From Bacteroidales bacterium (lineage in GTDB: Bacteria > Bacteroidota > Bacteroidia > Bacteroidales > UBA932): 64,000 nucleotides of DNA. A model generated the notes under the pieces. It saw only the letters and a list, made by a program, of their open reading frames with translations. It searched no databases and had not been told where the DNA came from. The stretch is from assembly GCA_017630155.1 (NCBI GenBank), contig JAGBVU010000003.1:48258-112257 (forward strand). The letters are read 5' to 3'. Position numbers and translations under genes: made by a program. Shown here in pieces: positions 26,756 through 36,492 of this stretch; the first letter of the stretch is position 1, and each line of letters begins with the position of its first letter.

Positions 26756-29700
26756 GGAGGGTGAACGAGAAATTGGCACCTCCAAGCTCGGATTTGCAGT
26801 AAGAGATCTCTCCATTGCTCTGATCTATAATGCTTTTACATATAGCCAAGCCCAATCCTGTGCCGCTGCTTTTGGTGGTAAAGTTGGGCTTGAATAGTTT
26901 GTAGAGGTTCTCCTCCTTCACACCTTCTCCATTGTCTTCAATCGACACAGTGTAAGATTTGCCGATGGCTGCAAGAGATACTCTTATAGTCCCTCCATCA
27001 AGGGATTCCAAAGCTTGAATGGCATTGCTTATCAAATTGACAAGAACCCTGGTTATCTGATCCTTTTTCGCCAGGACTTCTGCCTGCTCAATTGTGGTTA
27101 CAAACTCAAATCTGATGTTGTCCCTATTGTCAAAGAATAGGAGCTGGTCCTGAATTAGCCCCCTCAAATCGAACACTCTGCTGTCCTCATTATAGAATTT
27201 GGCAAAACTTGAGAATTCGGATGCGGTTTGAGAGAGGATGCTGATCTGCTCCAGCAATGAGTTGGCAGCTGCGTAGAATTTCTCATCCCAGTTGGGGATG
27301 TTCTGTTGTTTGAGCCTTACAAGGTGCTGGATGCTCAACTGCATAGGGGTGAGAGGGTTCTTGATCTCGTGGGCGATATGTCTTGCCATCTCTTTCCAGG
27401 CCTGTTCGCGCTCACTTTCGGCAAATCTGCGAGTGCTCTCCTCGAGGTCATCCACCATGTTGTTGTATGCGTTGACAAGTGCACCCAATTCATCGTCGCC
27501 TGAGTATTGGATATGTTCACCCTTCTGGGAGATGTCAAGCTCCTGCATCTTCTTGCTGATCATAAGTACCGGATTGGCAATGGAGTTGGAGAGTAGTCTG
27601 CTCACCAGTATTGCCGCGAGAATAAGGATCAGGAAGAGGTTGATAATGGTGGCTATGATAGGGGTAGCATCATCCTTCATCTCGGTGATGTCCATAAAGT
27701 ATGGGATATTGAGTATCCCTATGAACTTGCCGTTGATATTGAAAATGGGGGCATAGAGGGAGAAGTACTGCAGATTGGCTATGTTTTCACGCTCAATCAC
27801 CTGTTTCTCATTGTTTATTACCAATGCCTTGTATGCCCTGTGGTTCATTCTGGTACTCACAAGGTACTGGTTGAAGACCTCATTTTTGGTAGTACTTATC
27901 AGTTTTCCTTTGGTGCTGAATATATTTATGTCCACCTGGGTGTTGAGGGCAAGGTTCGCAATCTCCTCCGTGATATCTGGTGCGAGAATCTCCTCGTTGC
28001 TTGTAGTATATTTGCAAAGCTCGGACAAAGAGGTCTGTATCGAGCTCAGTTTGTCCTCCATAATGGACCTGTTGTTCTCGTCAAATACCCTTACAATGAA
28101 TAGGATACTGCCACTCCCCATAAGTGCGATGGCCACTACAAGAGATGTGGTGATAAGGTATGTGATTTTGTTTCTGAAGGAGTTCTTGTGTCTGTGCCTG
28201 ATAGTCTTGACCTTGTCGTGCCTGAAACGGAACAGCGTGAGTATGATGGCAGAGTAGAAGATGAAAAGGTAAGAGAATGTGACCAGATATGCTATTGCCG
28301 ATCTGGTGTGTCTTGATACTATTACAAAGCTTTCAGGTGATGTCCTGTTTACGAAGTGGACATATCCGTTCTTGCGGTTATAAGAGTACCTCTCCTTGTA
28401 ATCTGTCTCATTGATCAAAGGATAGTTGTATTTGCCGTCATAGGCCAGAAGCTTGTTTTCATAATATTTCGCATACGAGTAGATGCTCGGGAGATTTTTC
28501 CTGCTCAGGATTCTGGAGTCAAGCATCACGTTGGGGTATCCCATTGACTCATTTACCTTTTTGGAGTCAATCTCGATGTACATATTGTACATATTGTTGT
28601 TCCTGTAATATGGGAACTGACCGAAATAATTTATGAAGCTGTTGTTGTTGTTCAGGTAGTAGAACCTCGAGAGTGGACCGAGTGATATGCCGTATTTCTC
28701 CACAATCTCTGTCCTGAAGAATGTGAAACAGTCCACAGGTTCGGAGTTTATGTCTGTCTGCAGAAGGTCGTTGGGACGGCAGACTGTAATCCTTATATCA
28801 TACTTGTTGATGATTCCCCAGAAATAAAGGTCTCTTAGTCTGTTCTTTATCAGTTCACCCCCATTTGGAAGTGTAACCAGGAACTGTATAAGGGGATCCT
28901 GCATTATGAATGTCTCTATCGAACGGAGGTGTAATTCCAGATCCAGATCCCTGTCGATGGCAAGTTTGTTGGATATGGCCCTGTTCCTTTCAAATTCCCT
29001 GTCAAAACCGAAATTGGCCACACTGGTGACAGTGTAGAGGGATATTATGAATATGTACAGGAGTGCCCCTTTGGTGGATAGTAGGTTTATCTTCTCTTTC
29101 AGGTTGAATGTCAATACGATGAACTGGAGTGACAGCAGCAATGCGATGAAGAGCAGTGCATATATGAAGAAAGATAGTAGGGAGTAAATAGTTATCCCCT
29201 CAATATTGTACAGCTCCAGATCAATGCTGGAGTTGAGGATAAGGGACTTGAGGGTGAAATGTATGTACAGGAATATAAATATAGGGGCCAGAATGACTAT
29301 AGCAGTCTTGACCCTTTTCATCGCCGGTGTGGAGTGTTTGATGTTCTTTATGATGGAGAGCCTCATCATAAAGAAGGTAAGGATATCAAGGAAAAGGAAT
29401 ATATGGTTGATTATCACCGCCCCCAGAGAGTTGAACAATGTGCCGTCTGCATATAGGGAAGGGGAGAAGAACTCAATGTTGTAGAAGGTGGTTTTGGAGA
29501 GCGAAAATGCAAGCGCTCTGAGGAGCAGGAGTGATGAGAATGTTATGATAAGGGACTTTTTGCTCCTGTTCCTATAGTGGTATGTGAAGAGTGCCAGACC
29601 TGCAAGGAGGAGTGAAACCCATCGCAGCAGTGTATAAGGGGAGTTGGCCGATATGGTTACATTGTTGATTATGGAGAAAAGTGGTGTCCCATCCTTGGTT

Positions 29701-30278
29701 CTGATAACATTGGAGTCATCCACTCCGATCGGAACTACAGTGTACTGGTCATTTAATAGAAGTTTGTCATTTACAGTATTTTGCAGGATGGAGTTCTCAG
29801 ATACATATTCGGTATTTATGAGGATTCCTGCGAGGATACTAGCCTCTCCCTGTCTGTATTTTTTGACCACATACCAGGAGTTTCCCAGGTTAATGTATTG
29901 GGCATCATCCTTCAGGTATGCCAGAGGGGTGTTGAAAGGGTTGGTATTTGTCAGATCGTGGAAGAAGTATCCGGGACCTGCTGTCTCTATGGCGTCGTTG
30001 TGTATGGGGAAGAGGTTTATCCACGATTGCAGGGAGTCCGATACATATTTGTAAAGCACCATGTCTTCCGGGAAACCATAAATGCTTACCCATTGGTTTG
30101 GGTCTACTTTGAATGCGCGATCCACATAGCCATCCATCAGGCTAATCCTGGCATTTACCCTTCTCTCCACATCCACAGCCTCTTTGGATGGGGTCTCCAG
30201 ATGATTTTGGATAAATGAGAGTAGTAGCGACAGAATCGCCAGTATCCATAGTATTATTGTCCCCTTTCTGCTATTCAT
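26736..30278 (-). CDS. NtrY-like membrane sensor histidine kinase
   Basis: 1180 residues, unusually long. One N-terminal membrane helix (8-27), an extracytoplasmic region to about 205, six helices at about 210-425, a second extracytoplasmic region (about 430-685), two helices near 690-760, a third extracytoplasmic region (about 765-880), a helix and HAMP segment (about 885-955), dimerisation domain with the phospho-His in MARHIAHEIKNPLTP (about 985), and an ATPase domain with NLISNAIQAL and GTGLGLAICKSI. Domain order resembles NtrY kinases. Convergent with, and overlapping, its likely regulator; start overlaps the rlmH stop by 8 bp, so cotranscribed with rlmH. Confidence 0.9.
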   Translation of the reverse strand: MNSRKGTIILWILAILSLLLSFIQNHLETPSKEAVDVERRVNARISLMDGYVDRAFKVDPNQWVSIYGFPEDMVLYKYVSDSLQSWINLFPIHNDAIETAGPGYFFHDLTNTNPFNTPLAYLKDDAQYINLGNSWYVVKKYRQGEASILAGILINTEYVSENSILQNTVNDKLLLNDQYTVVPIGVDDSNVIRTKDGTPLFSIINNVTISANSPYTLLRWVSLLLAGLALFTYHYRNRSKKSLIITFSSLLLLRALAFSLSKTTFYNIEFFSPSLYADGTLFNSLGAVIINHIFLFLDILTFFMMRLSIIKNIKHSTPAMKRVKTAIVILAPIFIFLYIHFTLKSLILNSSIDLELYNIEGITIYSLLSFFIYALLFIALLLSLQFIVLTFNLKEKINLLSTKGALLYIFIISLYTVTSVANFGFDREFERNRAISNKLAIDRDLDLELHLRSIETFIMQDPLIQFLVTLPNGGELIKNRLRDLYFWGIINKYDIRITVCRPNDLLQTDINSEPVDCFTFFRTEIVEKYGISLGPLSRFYYLNNNNSFINYFGQFPYYRNNNMYNMYIEIDSKKVNESMGYPNVMLDSRILSRKNLPSIYSYAKYYENKLLAYDGKYNYPLINETDYKERYSYNRKNGYVHFVNRTSPESFVIVSRHTRSAIAYLVTFSYLFIFYSAIILTLFRFRHDKVKTIRHRHKNSFRNKITYLITTSLVVAIALMGSGSILFIVRVFDENNRSIMEDKLSSIQTSLSELCKYTTSNEEILAPDITEEIANLALNTQVDINIFSTKGKLISTTKNEVFNQYLVSTRMNHRAYKALVINNEKQVIERENIANLQYFSLYAPIFNINGKFIGILNIPYFMDITEMKDDATPIIATIINLFLILILAAILVSRLLSNSIANPVLMISKKMQELDISQKGEHIQYSGDDELGALVNAYNNMVDDLEESTRRFAESEREQAWKEMARHIAHEIKNPLTPMQLSIQHLVRLKQQNIPNWDEKFYAAANSLLEQISILSQTASEFSSFAKFYNEDSRVFDLRGLIQDQLLFFDNRDNIRFEFVTTIEQAEVLAKKDQITRVLVNLISNAIQALESLDGGTIRVSLAAIGKSYTVSIEDNGEGVKEENLYKLFKPNFTTKSSGTGLGLAICKSIIDQSNGEISYCKSELGGANFSFTLPIYQKG

Positions 30279-30744
30279 TGTGGTATGGTTCCCCTTTCAT
30301 TATAGTGAATGCACGATAGAGCTGCTCTATGAAGAACAGCCTTATTATCTGATGTGAGAATGTCATTGAGGAGAGGGAGAGTTTGCCGTTTGCCCTTTCG
30401 TAGATGGTTTTGGAAAATCCATATGCACCGCCTACGATGAATATAACCGATTTGGTCCCGGATATTATCTCTTTCTCCAGCTCTTTTGACCATTCGATGG
30501 AGGAGAAATTTTTCCCTCTCTCATCCAGCAAGACCACCTTGTCGGTATTTTTTACATTTTTGAGGATGAGTTCAGCCTCCTTTTCCTTGATCTGATCTTT
30601 GGATAGGGATGAAGTGTTTTTCAACTCCGGAATCTCTATGTATTCGAAGGTGGTATAGTGCTTGATCCTTTTTATGAAGATATCGCACCCCTCTTTTACA
30701 AAGGGGAATGTGGTTTTTCCTACTGTAAGAAAAGTTATCTTCAT
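30271..30744 (-). CDS. rlmH: 23S rRNA (pseudouridine-1915-N3) methyltransferase RlmH
   Basis: SPOUT-class enzyme methylating pseudouridine 1915 of 23S rRNA on assembled ribosomes. 157 residues from the ATG at 30744 (MKITFLTVGKT); the longer frame would start inside the promoter box. SAM-binding trefoil knot residues in FIVGGAYGF near 104-112 and the C-terminal signature LSSMTFSHQIIRL...YRAFTIMKGEPYHNE. Full family length (about 155-159). Confidence 0.95.
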   Translation of the reverse strand: MKITFLTVGKTTFPFVKEGCDIFIKRIKHYTTFEYIEIPELKNTSSLSKDQIKEKEAELILKNVKNTDKVVLLDERGKNFSSIEWSKELEKEIISGTKSVIFIVGGAYGFSKTIYERANGKLSLSSMTFSHQIIRLFFIEQLYRAFTIMKGEPYHNE

Positions 30745-30761
30745 AATTGCCAGTTTGTACA

Positions 30762-30769
30762 CAAATATA
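30762..30769 (-). promoter_or_regulatory. Candidate -7 box for rlmH-kinase
   Basis: Minus-strand TATATTTG, exact consensus, 17 bases before the rlmH ATG. No -33 match at the expected spacing. Confidence 0.5.
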
Positions 30770-30829
30770 GGGGGAATAAATCAATTATAGAAACTTTTGT
30801 GTGGTCTGATTTTTGCATGTGGAGCGGGT

Positions 30830-31237
30830 ATGAGTAATGTTTTTATAAAACCACTGTTTCTGGCATCGCTTTTGGCTGTGCTCCCTCTCTTCGCATCGGG
30901 TCAGCAGACGCAGAGCGATGTATTTGTCCCAATCGCAAAATATCTTGAAAATGGAAATGCCAAGAATCTCTCTGCCTGGTTTTCAGAGAATATAGAATTA
31001 GTGATGTTCGGTCAGCGGAGCAATTGCAGCAGGAGTCAGGCCAGACAGATAATGAAGAGGTTTTTTACCGATTATACCCCACATTCGTTTGATATTGTGC
31101 ATAAAAGCGGTGTATATCCTATGACTTATGCCATAGGAAAGCTTGAAGGTGGCGGGAATAAATTCAGGGTAACTATATTTGTAAAAACGACGGAGAGAGG
31201 GAATTATATCCAGCAACTCTCCATCGATAAAGAATAG
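30830..31237 (+). CDS. DUF4783-type secreted protein
   Basis: 135 residues from ATG 30830 (MSNVFIKPL); an in-frame ATG at 30797 lacks a sensible signal peptide context. Signal peptide with cleavage after FASGQ, about residue 25. The remainder matches the small NTF2-like DUF4783 family of Bacteroidota (YLENGNAKNLSAWFSENIEL...), as recalled. Function unknown. Stands alone between two minus-strand genes; ends 17 bp from the convergent der. Confidence 0.8.
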   Translation: MSNVFIKPLFLASLLAVLPLFASGQQTQSDVFVPIAKYLENGNAKNLSAWFSENIELVMFGQRSNCSRSQARQIMKRFFTDYTPHSFDIVHKSGVYPMTYAIGKLEGGGNKFRVTIFVKTTERGNYIQQLSIDKE

Positions 31238-31254
31238 TTCACTACTCCAATTCT

Positions 31255-32562
31255 CTATTTTTGCCTCATATATATCTGGATGGGGCAACCAGTAAAATCG
31301 AAATAACTCCTCAGCTTGTTCTCCAGGAACCTCTTGTAGGGATCCTTGATATATTGTGGAAGGTTACAGAAGAATGCAAATGATGGGCTCTGTGTAGGGA
31401 GCTGTGTGATGAATTTGATCTTGATGTACTTCCCTTTGGTTGCAGGTGGAGGGTAGTTCTCAATCTCAGGAAGCATAGCTTCGTTCAGTTTGGATGTAGG
31501 TATCTTCTGTGAGAAGTTTTCATATACTTTCGCAGTGGCATCAAGAACATCCAGTATCCTCTGCTTGTTGATAACTGAGGTGAAGATGATAGGCAGGTCG
31601 TTGAATGGTGAGAGTCTCTCTTTGATTACCTGGGTGTACTCTTTCATGGTGTTGCTGCTCTTCTCGATAGTGTCCCATTTGTTCACTACTACCACACACC
31701 CTTTCTTGTTTCTGTTTATCAGGTTAAAGATAGCAAGGTCCTGTGCCTCAATGCCGCTCTGTGCATCAATCATAAGGATACAGATGTCAGAGTGCTCGAT
31801 GGCTCTGATGGAGCGCATTACAGAGTAGAATTCGAGATCCTCTTTAACCTTTGTCTTCTTTCTCAGACCTGCTGTGTCCACAAGGATGAACTCGTGGCCA
31901 AACTTGTTGTAGTACGATTCTACCGAGTCTCTGGTGGTGCCGGCAATAGGTGTTACTATATTTCTGTCCTCACCAAGAAGGGCGTTGGTCAGTGACGATT
32001 TTCCTACGTTTGGCTTACCTACGATGGCTACCCTTGGGATGCCTGCGTGGGTGTCCTCTACTTTTTCATCTTTGGGGAGGATGCGTACTATCTCATCAAG
32101 GAGGTCACCTGTGCCGCTGCCATTGGAAGATGATATGCTCCATAACTCGCCGAGTCCGAGTGAATAGAATTCATATGCGTCATATTGTTTGGCGGCGGAG
32201 TCCACTTTGTTTACAGCCAGGATTACCGGTTTTTTCGATTGTCTGAGTATCTCGGCAATCTCCGAGTCGTAATCTGTAATACCTGTTCCAACCTCTACCA
32301 TAAAGAGGATGGCGTCTGCCTCCTGGATGGCGATGGTTACCTGTTTTCTGATCTCCCCTTCAAAGATGTCGTCAGAGTTGGATGTATAACCACCTGTGTC
32401 CACTACTGAAAATTCATGACCGCACCATTCGCAACGACCGTAGTGTCTGTCTCTGGTAACACCGGCTGTCTCATCTACAATCGCTTGTCTCATCCCCACA
32501 AGTCTGTTGAACAGGGTAGATTTGCCCACATTAGGGCGTCCAACTATGGCTAATAAACTCAT
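31255..32562 (-). CDS. der: Ribosome biogenesis GTPase Der (EngA)
   Basis: Tandem-GTPase factor for 50S subunit assembly. 435 residues from ATG 32562, which overlaps the upstream gene's stop as ATGA. First G domain: GRPNVGKST (G1) near residues 7-15, DTGGY (G3), NKVD (G4). Second: GKPNVGKSS near 180, DTAGLRKK and NKWD. C-terminal KH-like domain follows from about 355. Both G domains look intact. Confidence 0.97.
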   Translation of the reverse strand: MSLLAIVGRPNVGKSTLFNRLVGMRQAIVDETAGVTRDRHYGRCEWCGHEFSVVDTGGYTSNSDDIFEGEIRKQVTIAIQEADAILFMVEVGTGITDYDSEIAEILRQSKKPVILAVNKVDSAAKQYDAYEFYSLGLGELWSISSSNGSGTGDLLDEIVRILPKDEKVEDTHAGIPRVAIVGKPNVGKSSLTNALLGEDRNIVTPIAGTTRDSVESYYNKFGHEFILVDTAGLRKKTKVKEDLEFYSVMRSIRAIEHSDICILMIDAQSGIEAQDLAIFNLINRNKKGCVVVVNKWDTIEKSSNTMKEYTQVIKERLSPFNDLPIIFTSVINKQRILDVLDATAKVYENFSQKIPTSKLNEAMLPEIENYPPPATKGKYIKIKFITQLPTQSPSFAFFCNLPQYIKDPYKRFLENKLRSYFDFTGCPIQIYMRQK

Positions 32563-32834
32563 TTGTTTTCCTCCTTTTCTTTCATTAATGTTTTGGCTGC
32601 ACATATTTCATTGCAGCTTACGCAAAAGTCATCATCGCAGCCCCCGGATTTTCTGTTTTTCTTCCTCCATATTCTGAACTCCTCCTCCTTGGCACAGATG
32701 ATACCCCTTTTTCTCATCTCTTTGTTGTGGGATATCTCTGTGTCGGGGAAATCCTTCCCCCTGAATATGATGTTGAAGCACATCAGGAAGATGGCTATTC
32801 CTACAAATATGAGTGCTGCTATAATGATTTTCAT
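32559..32834 (-). CDS. Small Cys-rich single-pass membrane protein
   Basis: 91 residues. One N-terminal membrane helix (about 3-24), then a basic segment ([16 protein letters not shown]) and a cysteine cluster [18 protein letters not shown] near residues 63-80. I recall similar unnamed proteins in other Bacteroidales, but no function. The cysteines could bind a metal or an Fe-S cluster. Lies between nadE (7 bp) and der (ATGA overlap), so its product should be made together with Der. Confidence 0.8.
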   Translation of the reverse strand: MKIIIAALIFVGIAIFLMCFNIIFRGKDFPDTEISHNKEMRKRGIICAKEEEFRIWRKKNRKSGGCDDDFCVSCNEICAAKTLMKEKEENK

Positions 32835-32841
32835 ATCTTGC

Positions 32842-33681
32842 TTATACCCATTTTTCAGGGTAGTGTATAGGTTTGTCGCTAACTTTGATTACAGGTGCCA
32901 TCTGGTGCACTTTGAAGGCGCTCCTCGCCTTAAGTGTCAGAATCCTGTCTATCAGAGCCTCTTCCACACCCTCTTCAAGCAGTTCCTCTTTGCTCTTCCC
33001 CTCTTCAATCAGAGCATGCAAAACCGGATCAAGCAATGCATACTCTGGGAGGGAGTCGGTGTCTTTCTGATCGTGGCGGAGTTCGGCAGACGGTGCTTTG
33101 GTGATGGTGGAGATAGGGATAATGGTCCTCTCGCGGTTTATATAACGGGCGAGGTCATAGACCTGAATCTTATAGATATCCGCAATCACCATAACGGCGC
33201 CGGCCAGGTCGCCATAAAGGGTGCCGTAACCCATAGCCAATTCACTTTTGTTGGATGTGTTGAGGGCCAGGGCTCCGTGTCTGTTGGAGTAGGCCATCAC
33301 TATCATCCCCCTTATTCTTGCCTGGATGTTCTCCTGAGTGTTGTCCCAAGAGTTGTCCCCGTCAAAGATTGGAGCCAAGTCTTTGATAGCTCTGTGGTAC
33401 ATCTTCTCAATAGGGATAACCATGTGTTTCATATCCAGGTTGTTTGCGAGGTCTACGGCATCTGTCAGGGAGTGCAGGGTGGAGAACTGTGATGGCATCA
33501 GGATGCCACATACGTTCTCTTTGCCGAGAGCCTCTACAGCAAGTGCTGCCACCACTGCAGAGTCTATACCTCCTGAAAGGCCCAGGACTGCCTTTTTCTG
33601 CCCTGATTTGGCAAAAAATTCCCTGAGGGATGAGACCAGTGTGGCGTGAATTTCTTCTATGGAGTATTCAAAAGTCTTCAT
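32842..33681 (-). CDS. nadE: NAD synthetase, ammonia-dependent type
   Basis: ATP-dependent amidation of deamido-NAD. 279 residues, only the synthetase domain; the glutaminase domain of longer NadE proteins is absent, so free ammonia is the predicted donor. PP-loop motif LGLSGGIDSAVVAA near residues 33-46, GTLYGDLAG near 153 and the C-terminal HxxxPVI-type region (KVHQMAPVIKVSDKP). Seven bases after prs, before the Cys-rich protein. Confidence 0.94.
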   Translation of the reverse strand: MKTFEYSIEEIHATLVSSLREFFAKSGQKKAVLGLSGGIDSAVVAALAVEALGKENVCGILMPSQFSTLHSLTDAVDLANNLDMKHMVIPIEKMYHRAIKDLAPIFDGDNSWDNTQENIQARIRGMIVMAYSNRHGALALNTSNKSELAMGYGTLYGDLAGAVMVIADIYKIQVYDLARYINRERTIIPISTITKAPSAELRHDQKDTDSLPEYALLDPVLHALIEEGKSKEELLEEGVEEALIDRILTLKARSAFKVHQMAPVIKVSDKPIHYPEKWV

Positions 33682-33687
33682 TGTGGT

Positions 33688-34638
33688 CTAGAAAATGAAG
33701 CTTGGGCTGATAGGTTGGTAGTTATATACTTTATTTATGATATCAGCAAAGATATCTGCTACTGAAAGCACTTTGATCTTGGAGATATCCTGATCTGGAC
33801 GTGCTCTCAAAGGAATGGTGTCTGATACAACCACTTCGGTAAGTGCAGATTTTGCGATCTTCTCATATGCCTGGCCTGAGAATACAGGGTGTGTAGCCAA
33901 TGCACGTACACTCAAAGCCCCTTTCTCCATAAGCATATCTGCAGCTTTGGCGATGGTACCAGCGGTGTCAATCATATCATCCACAATGATGATGTTTCTC
34001 CCTTCAACTTCTCCGATAGCGGTCATCGAACCCACAACGTTTGCCCTCTCTCTTGATTTGTGGCATACGATAAGTGGACAGCCAAGTACTCGCGAGTATG
34101 CATTTGCCCTTTTGGCTCCACCCATATCAGGGGCAGCGATAGAGAGGTTCTCAAGGTTGAGGCTTCTCATATAAGGCAAGAATAGTGAGCTTGCATATAC
34201 GTGGTCAACAGGGAAGTCGAAGAAACCCTGGATTTGGTCTGCGTGAAGGTCTGCGGTCATAACTCTGTCGCATCCTGCAGCATGAAGAAGATTTGCTACC
34301 AATTTTGCTCCGATAGATACCCTTGGACGGTCTTTTCTGTCTTGTCTTGCCCAGCCGAAGTATGGCATAACTGCGATAACTTTGTAAGCAGAGGCCCTTT
34401 TGGCTGCATCAATCATAAGAAGCAGTTCGAAGAGGTTGTCAATAGGTGGGAAGGTGGATTGTACGATAAATACTGTAGCACCACGAACAGATTCGTCAAA
34501 TGCAGGCTGGAATTCTCCGTCGCTGAAATCTGTAACGATAGATTTACCAAGTTCCAAGTTTAGTGATCTTGCTATTTTTTCTGCAAGGTACCTTGATCCT
34601 CTACAAGAGAAAATTTTGATAGTATGAGTGTGATCCAT
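33688..34638 (-). CDS. prs: Ribose-phosphate pyrophosphokinase
   Basis: Makes PRPP from ribose 5-phosphate and ATP. 316 residues, standard length. The flexible-loop region SYFGWARQDRK-like PYFGWARQDRK (about 93-103), ADLHADQIQGFF near 128, and the PRPP loop IIIVDDMIDTAGTI near 219-232. Supplies PRPP used, among others, by the NAD route of the adjacent nadE. Twelve bases downstream of ysxC. Confidence 0.97.
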   Translation of the reverse strand: MDHTHTIKIFSCRGSRYLAEKIARSLNLELGKSIVTDFSDGEFQPAFDESVRGATVFIVQSTFPPIDNLFELLLMIDAAKRASAYKVIAVMPYFGWARQDRKDRPRVSIGAKLVANLLHAAGCDRVMTADLHADQIQGFFDFPVDHVYASSLFLPYMRSLNLENLSIAAPDMGGAKRANAYSRVLGCPLIVCHKSRERANVVGSMTAIGEVEGRNIIIVDDMIDTAGTIAKAADMLMEKGALSVRALATHPVFSGQAYEKIAKSALTEVVVSDTIPLRARPDQDISKIKVLSVADIFADIINKVYNYQPISPSFIF

Positions 34639-34650
34639 GGTTATAATAAT

Positions 34651-35238
34651 TTAGAGTAGTGTCGAAATGTAATCAAGTATCTGGTCTTTCCCAAGTCCGG
34701 TCTCTGCAGATGATACAAATACCGGAGGGAGTTCTTCCCAATACTCCAGAAGGGCTTTTTTATTCTTCTCGACCTGTGATGCACGGGCATTTACGCCGAG
34801 TTTGTCCCCTTTGGTGAATATGATGGCAAATGGGATGCCGAGTTCTCCGAGTTTCATCATGAACTCCAGGTCTATCTTCTGTATGTCGTGACGTGAGTCA
34901 AGCAGGACAAACAGAGTGACGAGCTCTTCCGATTTGCATATGTAGTGTGTGATGATGTCGGACAACTGGTCTGTCTTCTTTTTTGATATCTTGGCGTAGC
35001 CGTAGCCAGGAAGGTCGACAAGGTACCATTGGTCGTTGATATAGAAGTGGTTGACCAGTCTTGTCTTGCCTGGGGTGGCTGAAGTATGAGCCAGTTTTTT
35101 CTGCTCGCAGAGCATATTGATCAATGAGGACTTGCCCACATTGGATCTGCCTATAAATGCAAATTCCGGAGCCCTCAGTTTGGGCCTCTGGTCAAGTTTC
35201 TGGCTGCTGCCTGCGAATGTTGCCTTGGTTATCCTCAT
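34651..35238 (-). CDS. ysxC: Ribosome biogenesis GTPase YsxC/EngB
   Basis: Circularly ordinary TRAFAC GTPase for 50S assembly. 195 residues. G1 GRSNVGKSSL (31-40), G2 TPGKT near 59, G3 DLPGYGYAK near 76, G4 TKGD near 142 and G5 SSAETG near 176. First gene of a minus-strand run ysxC-prs-nadE-(Cys-rich protein)-der, so two ribosome-assembly GTPases bracket the unit. Confidence 0.96.
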   Translation of the reverse strand: MRITKATFAGSSQKLDQRPKLRAPEFAFIGRSNVGKSSLINMLCEQKKLAHTSATPGKTRLVNHFYINDQWYLVDLPGYGYAKISKKKTDQLSDIITHYICKSEELVTLFVLLDSRHDIQKIDLEFMMKLGELGIPFAIIFTKGDKLGVNARASQVEKNKKALLEYWEELPPVFVSSAETGLGKDQILDYISTLL

Positions 35239-35255
35239 TGCAGTTGTTTTGGATG

Positions 35256-35263
35256 CAAAAATA
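35256..35263 (-). promoter_or_regulatory. Candidate -7 box for the ysxC-prs-nadE-der unit
   Basis: Minus-strand TATTTTTG, exact TAnnTTTG match, 17 bases before the ysxC ATG, back to back with the xseA box. Confidence 0.5.
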
Positions 35264-35275
35264 GAAAAAATTTCT

Positions 35276-35283
35276 TACATTTG
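35276..35283 (+). promoter_or_regulatory. Candidate -7 box for xseA, six bases from the start codon
   Basis: TACATTTG, exact TAnnTTTG match, ending five bases before the xseA ATG at 35289. Predicts a leaderless or almost leaderless transcript. Confidence 0.55.
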
Positions 35284-35288
35284 TAAGT

Positions 35289-36488
35289 ATGAATGAAGGG
35301 ATAACTCTATATGATTTGCAGAAGCGTGTAAAAGGGTGTCTGGAGAGTGGGTTTCCCCATTCCTATTGGGTTAAGGGTGAGATAAGTGCGGTGAAGACCA
35401 ATTTTTCCGGACATTGTTACATAGATCTTGTGGATAAGGATGGTTTCAGTGCTGATATTCGTGCCAAAGGGCATGCTATAGTGTGGAGCTCATCGTGGAG
35501 AGTTCTCAGACCATATTTCGTCGGAGCTACCGGTCGGGAGCTGTCAGTGGGGATGAATATTCTGGTCAAGGCTCAGGTGCAGTACTCTGAACTCTATGGA
35601 CTTAGCCTGATAGTTTATGATATAGATCCCTCTTTTACCGTGGGTGAGGCCGAACTCCGCCGCCGGGAGGTGATGAACAGGTTGAGGGAGGAGGGGATGT
35701 TTGATATGAACACTACCCTTGAATTGCCCCCGCTCCCAAGGAGTTTTGCTGTAATTTCATCCGAGACTGCTGCAGGTTACAGGGATTTTATGAAGCATCT
35801 CCACGACAACAGTTATGGCTTCAAATTCTATACGAAGCTCTATTCGGCCCCTATGCAGGGTGGGACAGCCCCGGCCGGGATAGTGGAGGCTCTGGATGGT
35901 GTCATAGCTGATGTGGAGGGTGGAGCAGAGTCTTTTGATGCTGTGCTGATATTGAGAGGCGGCGGTTCTGCTGTGGATCTTTCTTGTTTTGATGATTATG
36001 ACTTGTGCGCAAATGTGGCACAATTCCCTTTGCCTGTAATGGTGGCGGTAGGGCATGACCAGGATTATCATATCTGCGATATGGTGGCTTGTACAAGTGT
36101 CAAGACCCCCACTGCGCTGGCAGATTATATACTTGATATTTTTGCACAGGAGGAGGCTATGCTCTCATCGCTGGCATCAAGGCTTGCATTGGCATTGAAC
36201 AATAAGTTTTCGGCGGAGAATAGCCGTCTGGAGATGTTGCACCGCACCCTTGTGCACAAGTTGGAGCCCCTGTTTGTGGTCAGGACCAATACTCTTGACC
36301 TTCTGGAGCAGAGGATAAAAAAGGGAGATCCTGCAAATCTGATGAAAGGGGGGTATTGTGTTGTGGAATCGGAGGGGAGGAGGGTGACCTCTGTGGCGGA
36401 TGTGAGCTGTGGCGACAGACTCTCCCTTATGCTCAAGGATGGAGAGGTGGTTTGCAATGTGGAACAGATTTTGGAAAAGAATTTCTAA
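35289..36488 (+). CDS. xseA: Exodeoxyribonuclease VII large subunit
   Basis: Catalytic subunit of a single-strand-specific exonuclease. 399 residues. N-terminal OB domain (SYWVKGEISAVKTNFSGHCYIDLVD, about 22-46) and catalytic region with VILRGGGSAVDLSCFDD near residue 222 and VAVGHDQDYHICD near 258. The helical tail that binds XseB follows. Somewhat short for the family (E. coli 456), mainly in the coiled-coil part. xseB follows after 4 bp. Confidence 0.95.
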   Translation: MNEGITLYDLQKRVKGCLESGFPHSYWVKGEISAVKTNFSGHCYIDLVDKDGFSADIRAKGHAIVWSSSWRVLRPYFVGATGRELSVGMNILVKAQVQYSELYGLSLIVYDIDPSFTVGEAELRRREVMNRLREEGMFDMNTTLELPPLPRSFAVISSETAAGYRDFMKHLHDNSYGFKFYTKLYSAPMQGGTAPAGIVEALDGVIADVEGGAESFDAVLILRGGGSAVDLSCFDDYDLCANVAQFPLPVMVAVGHDQDYHICDMVACTSVKTPTALADYILDIFAQEEAMLSSLASRLALALNNKFSAENSRLEMLHRTLVHKLEPLFVVRTNTLDLLEQRIKKGDPANLMKGGYCVVESEGRRVTSVADVSCGDRLSLMLKDGEVVCNVEQILEKNF

Positions 36489-36492
36489 AGAT

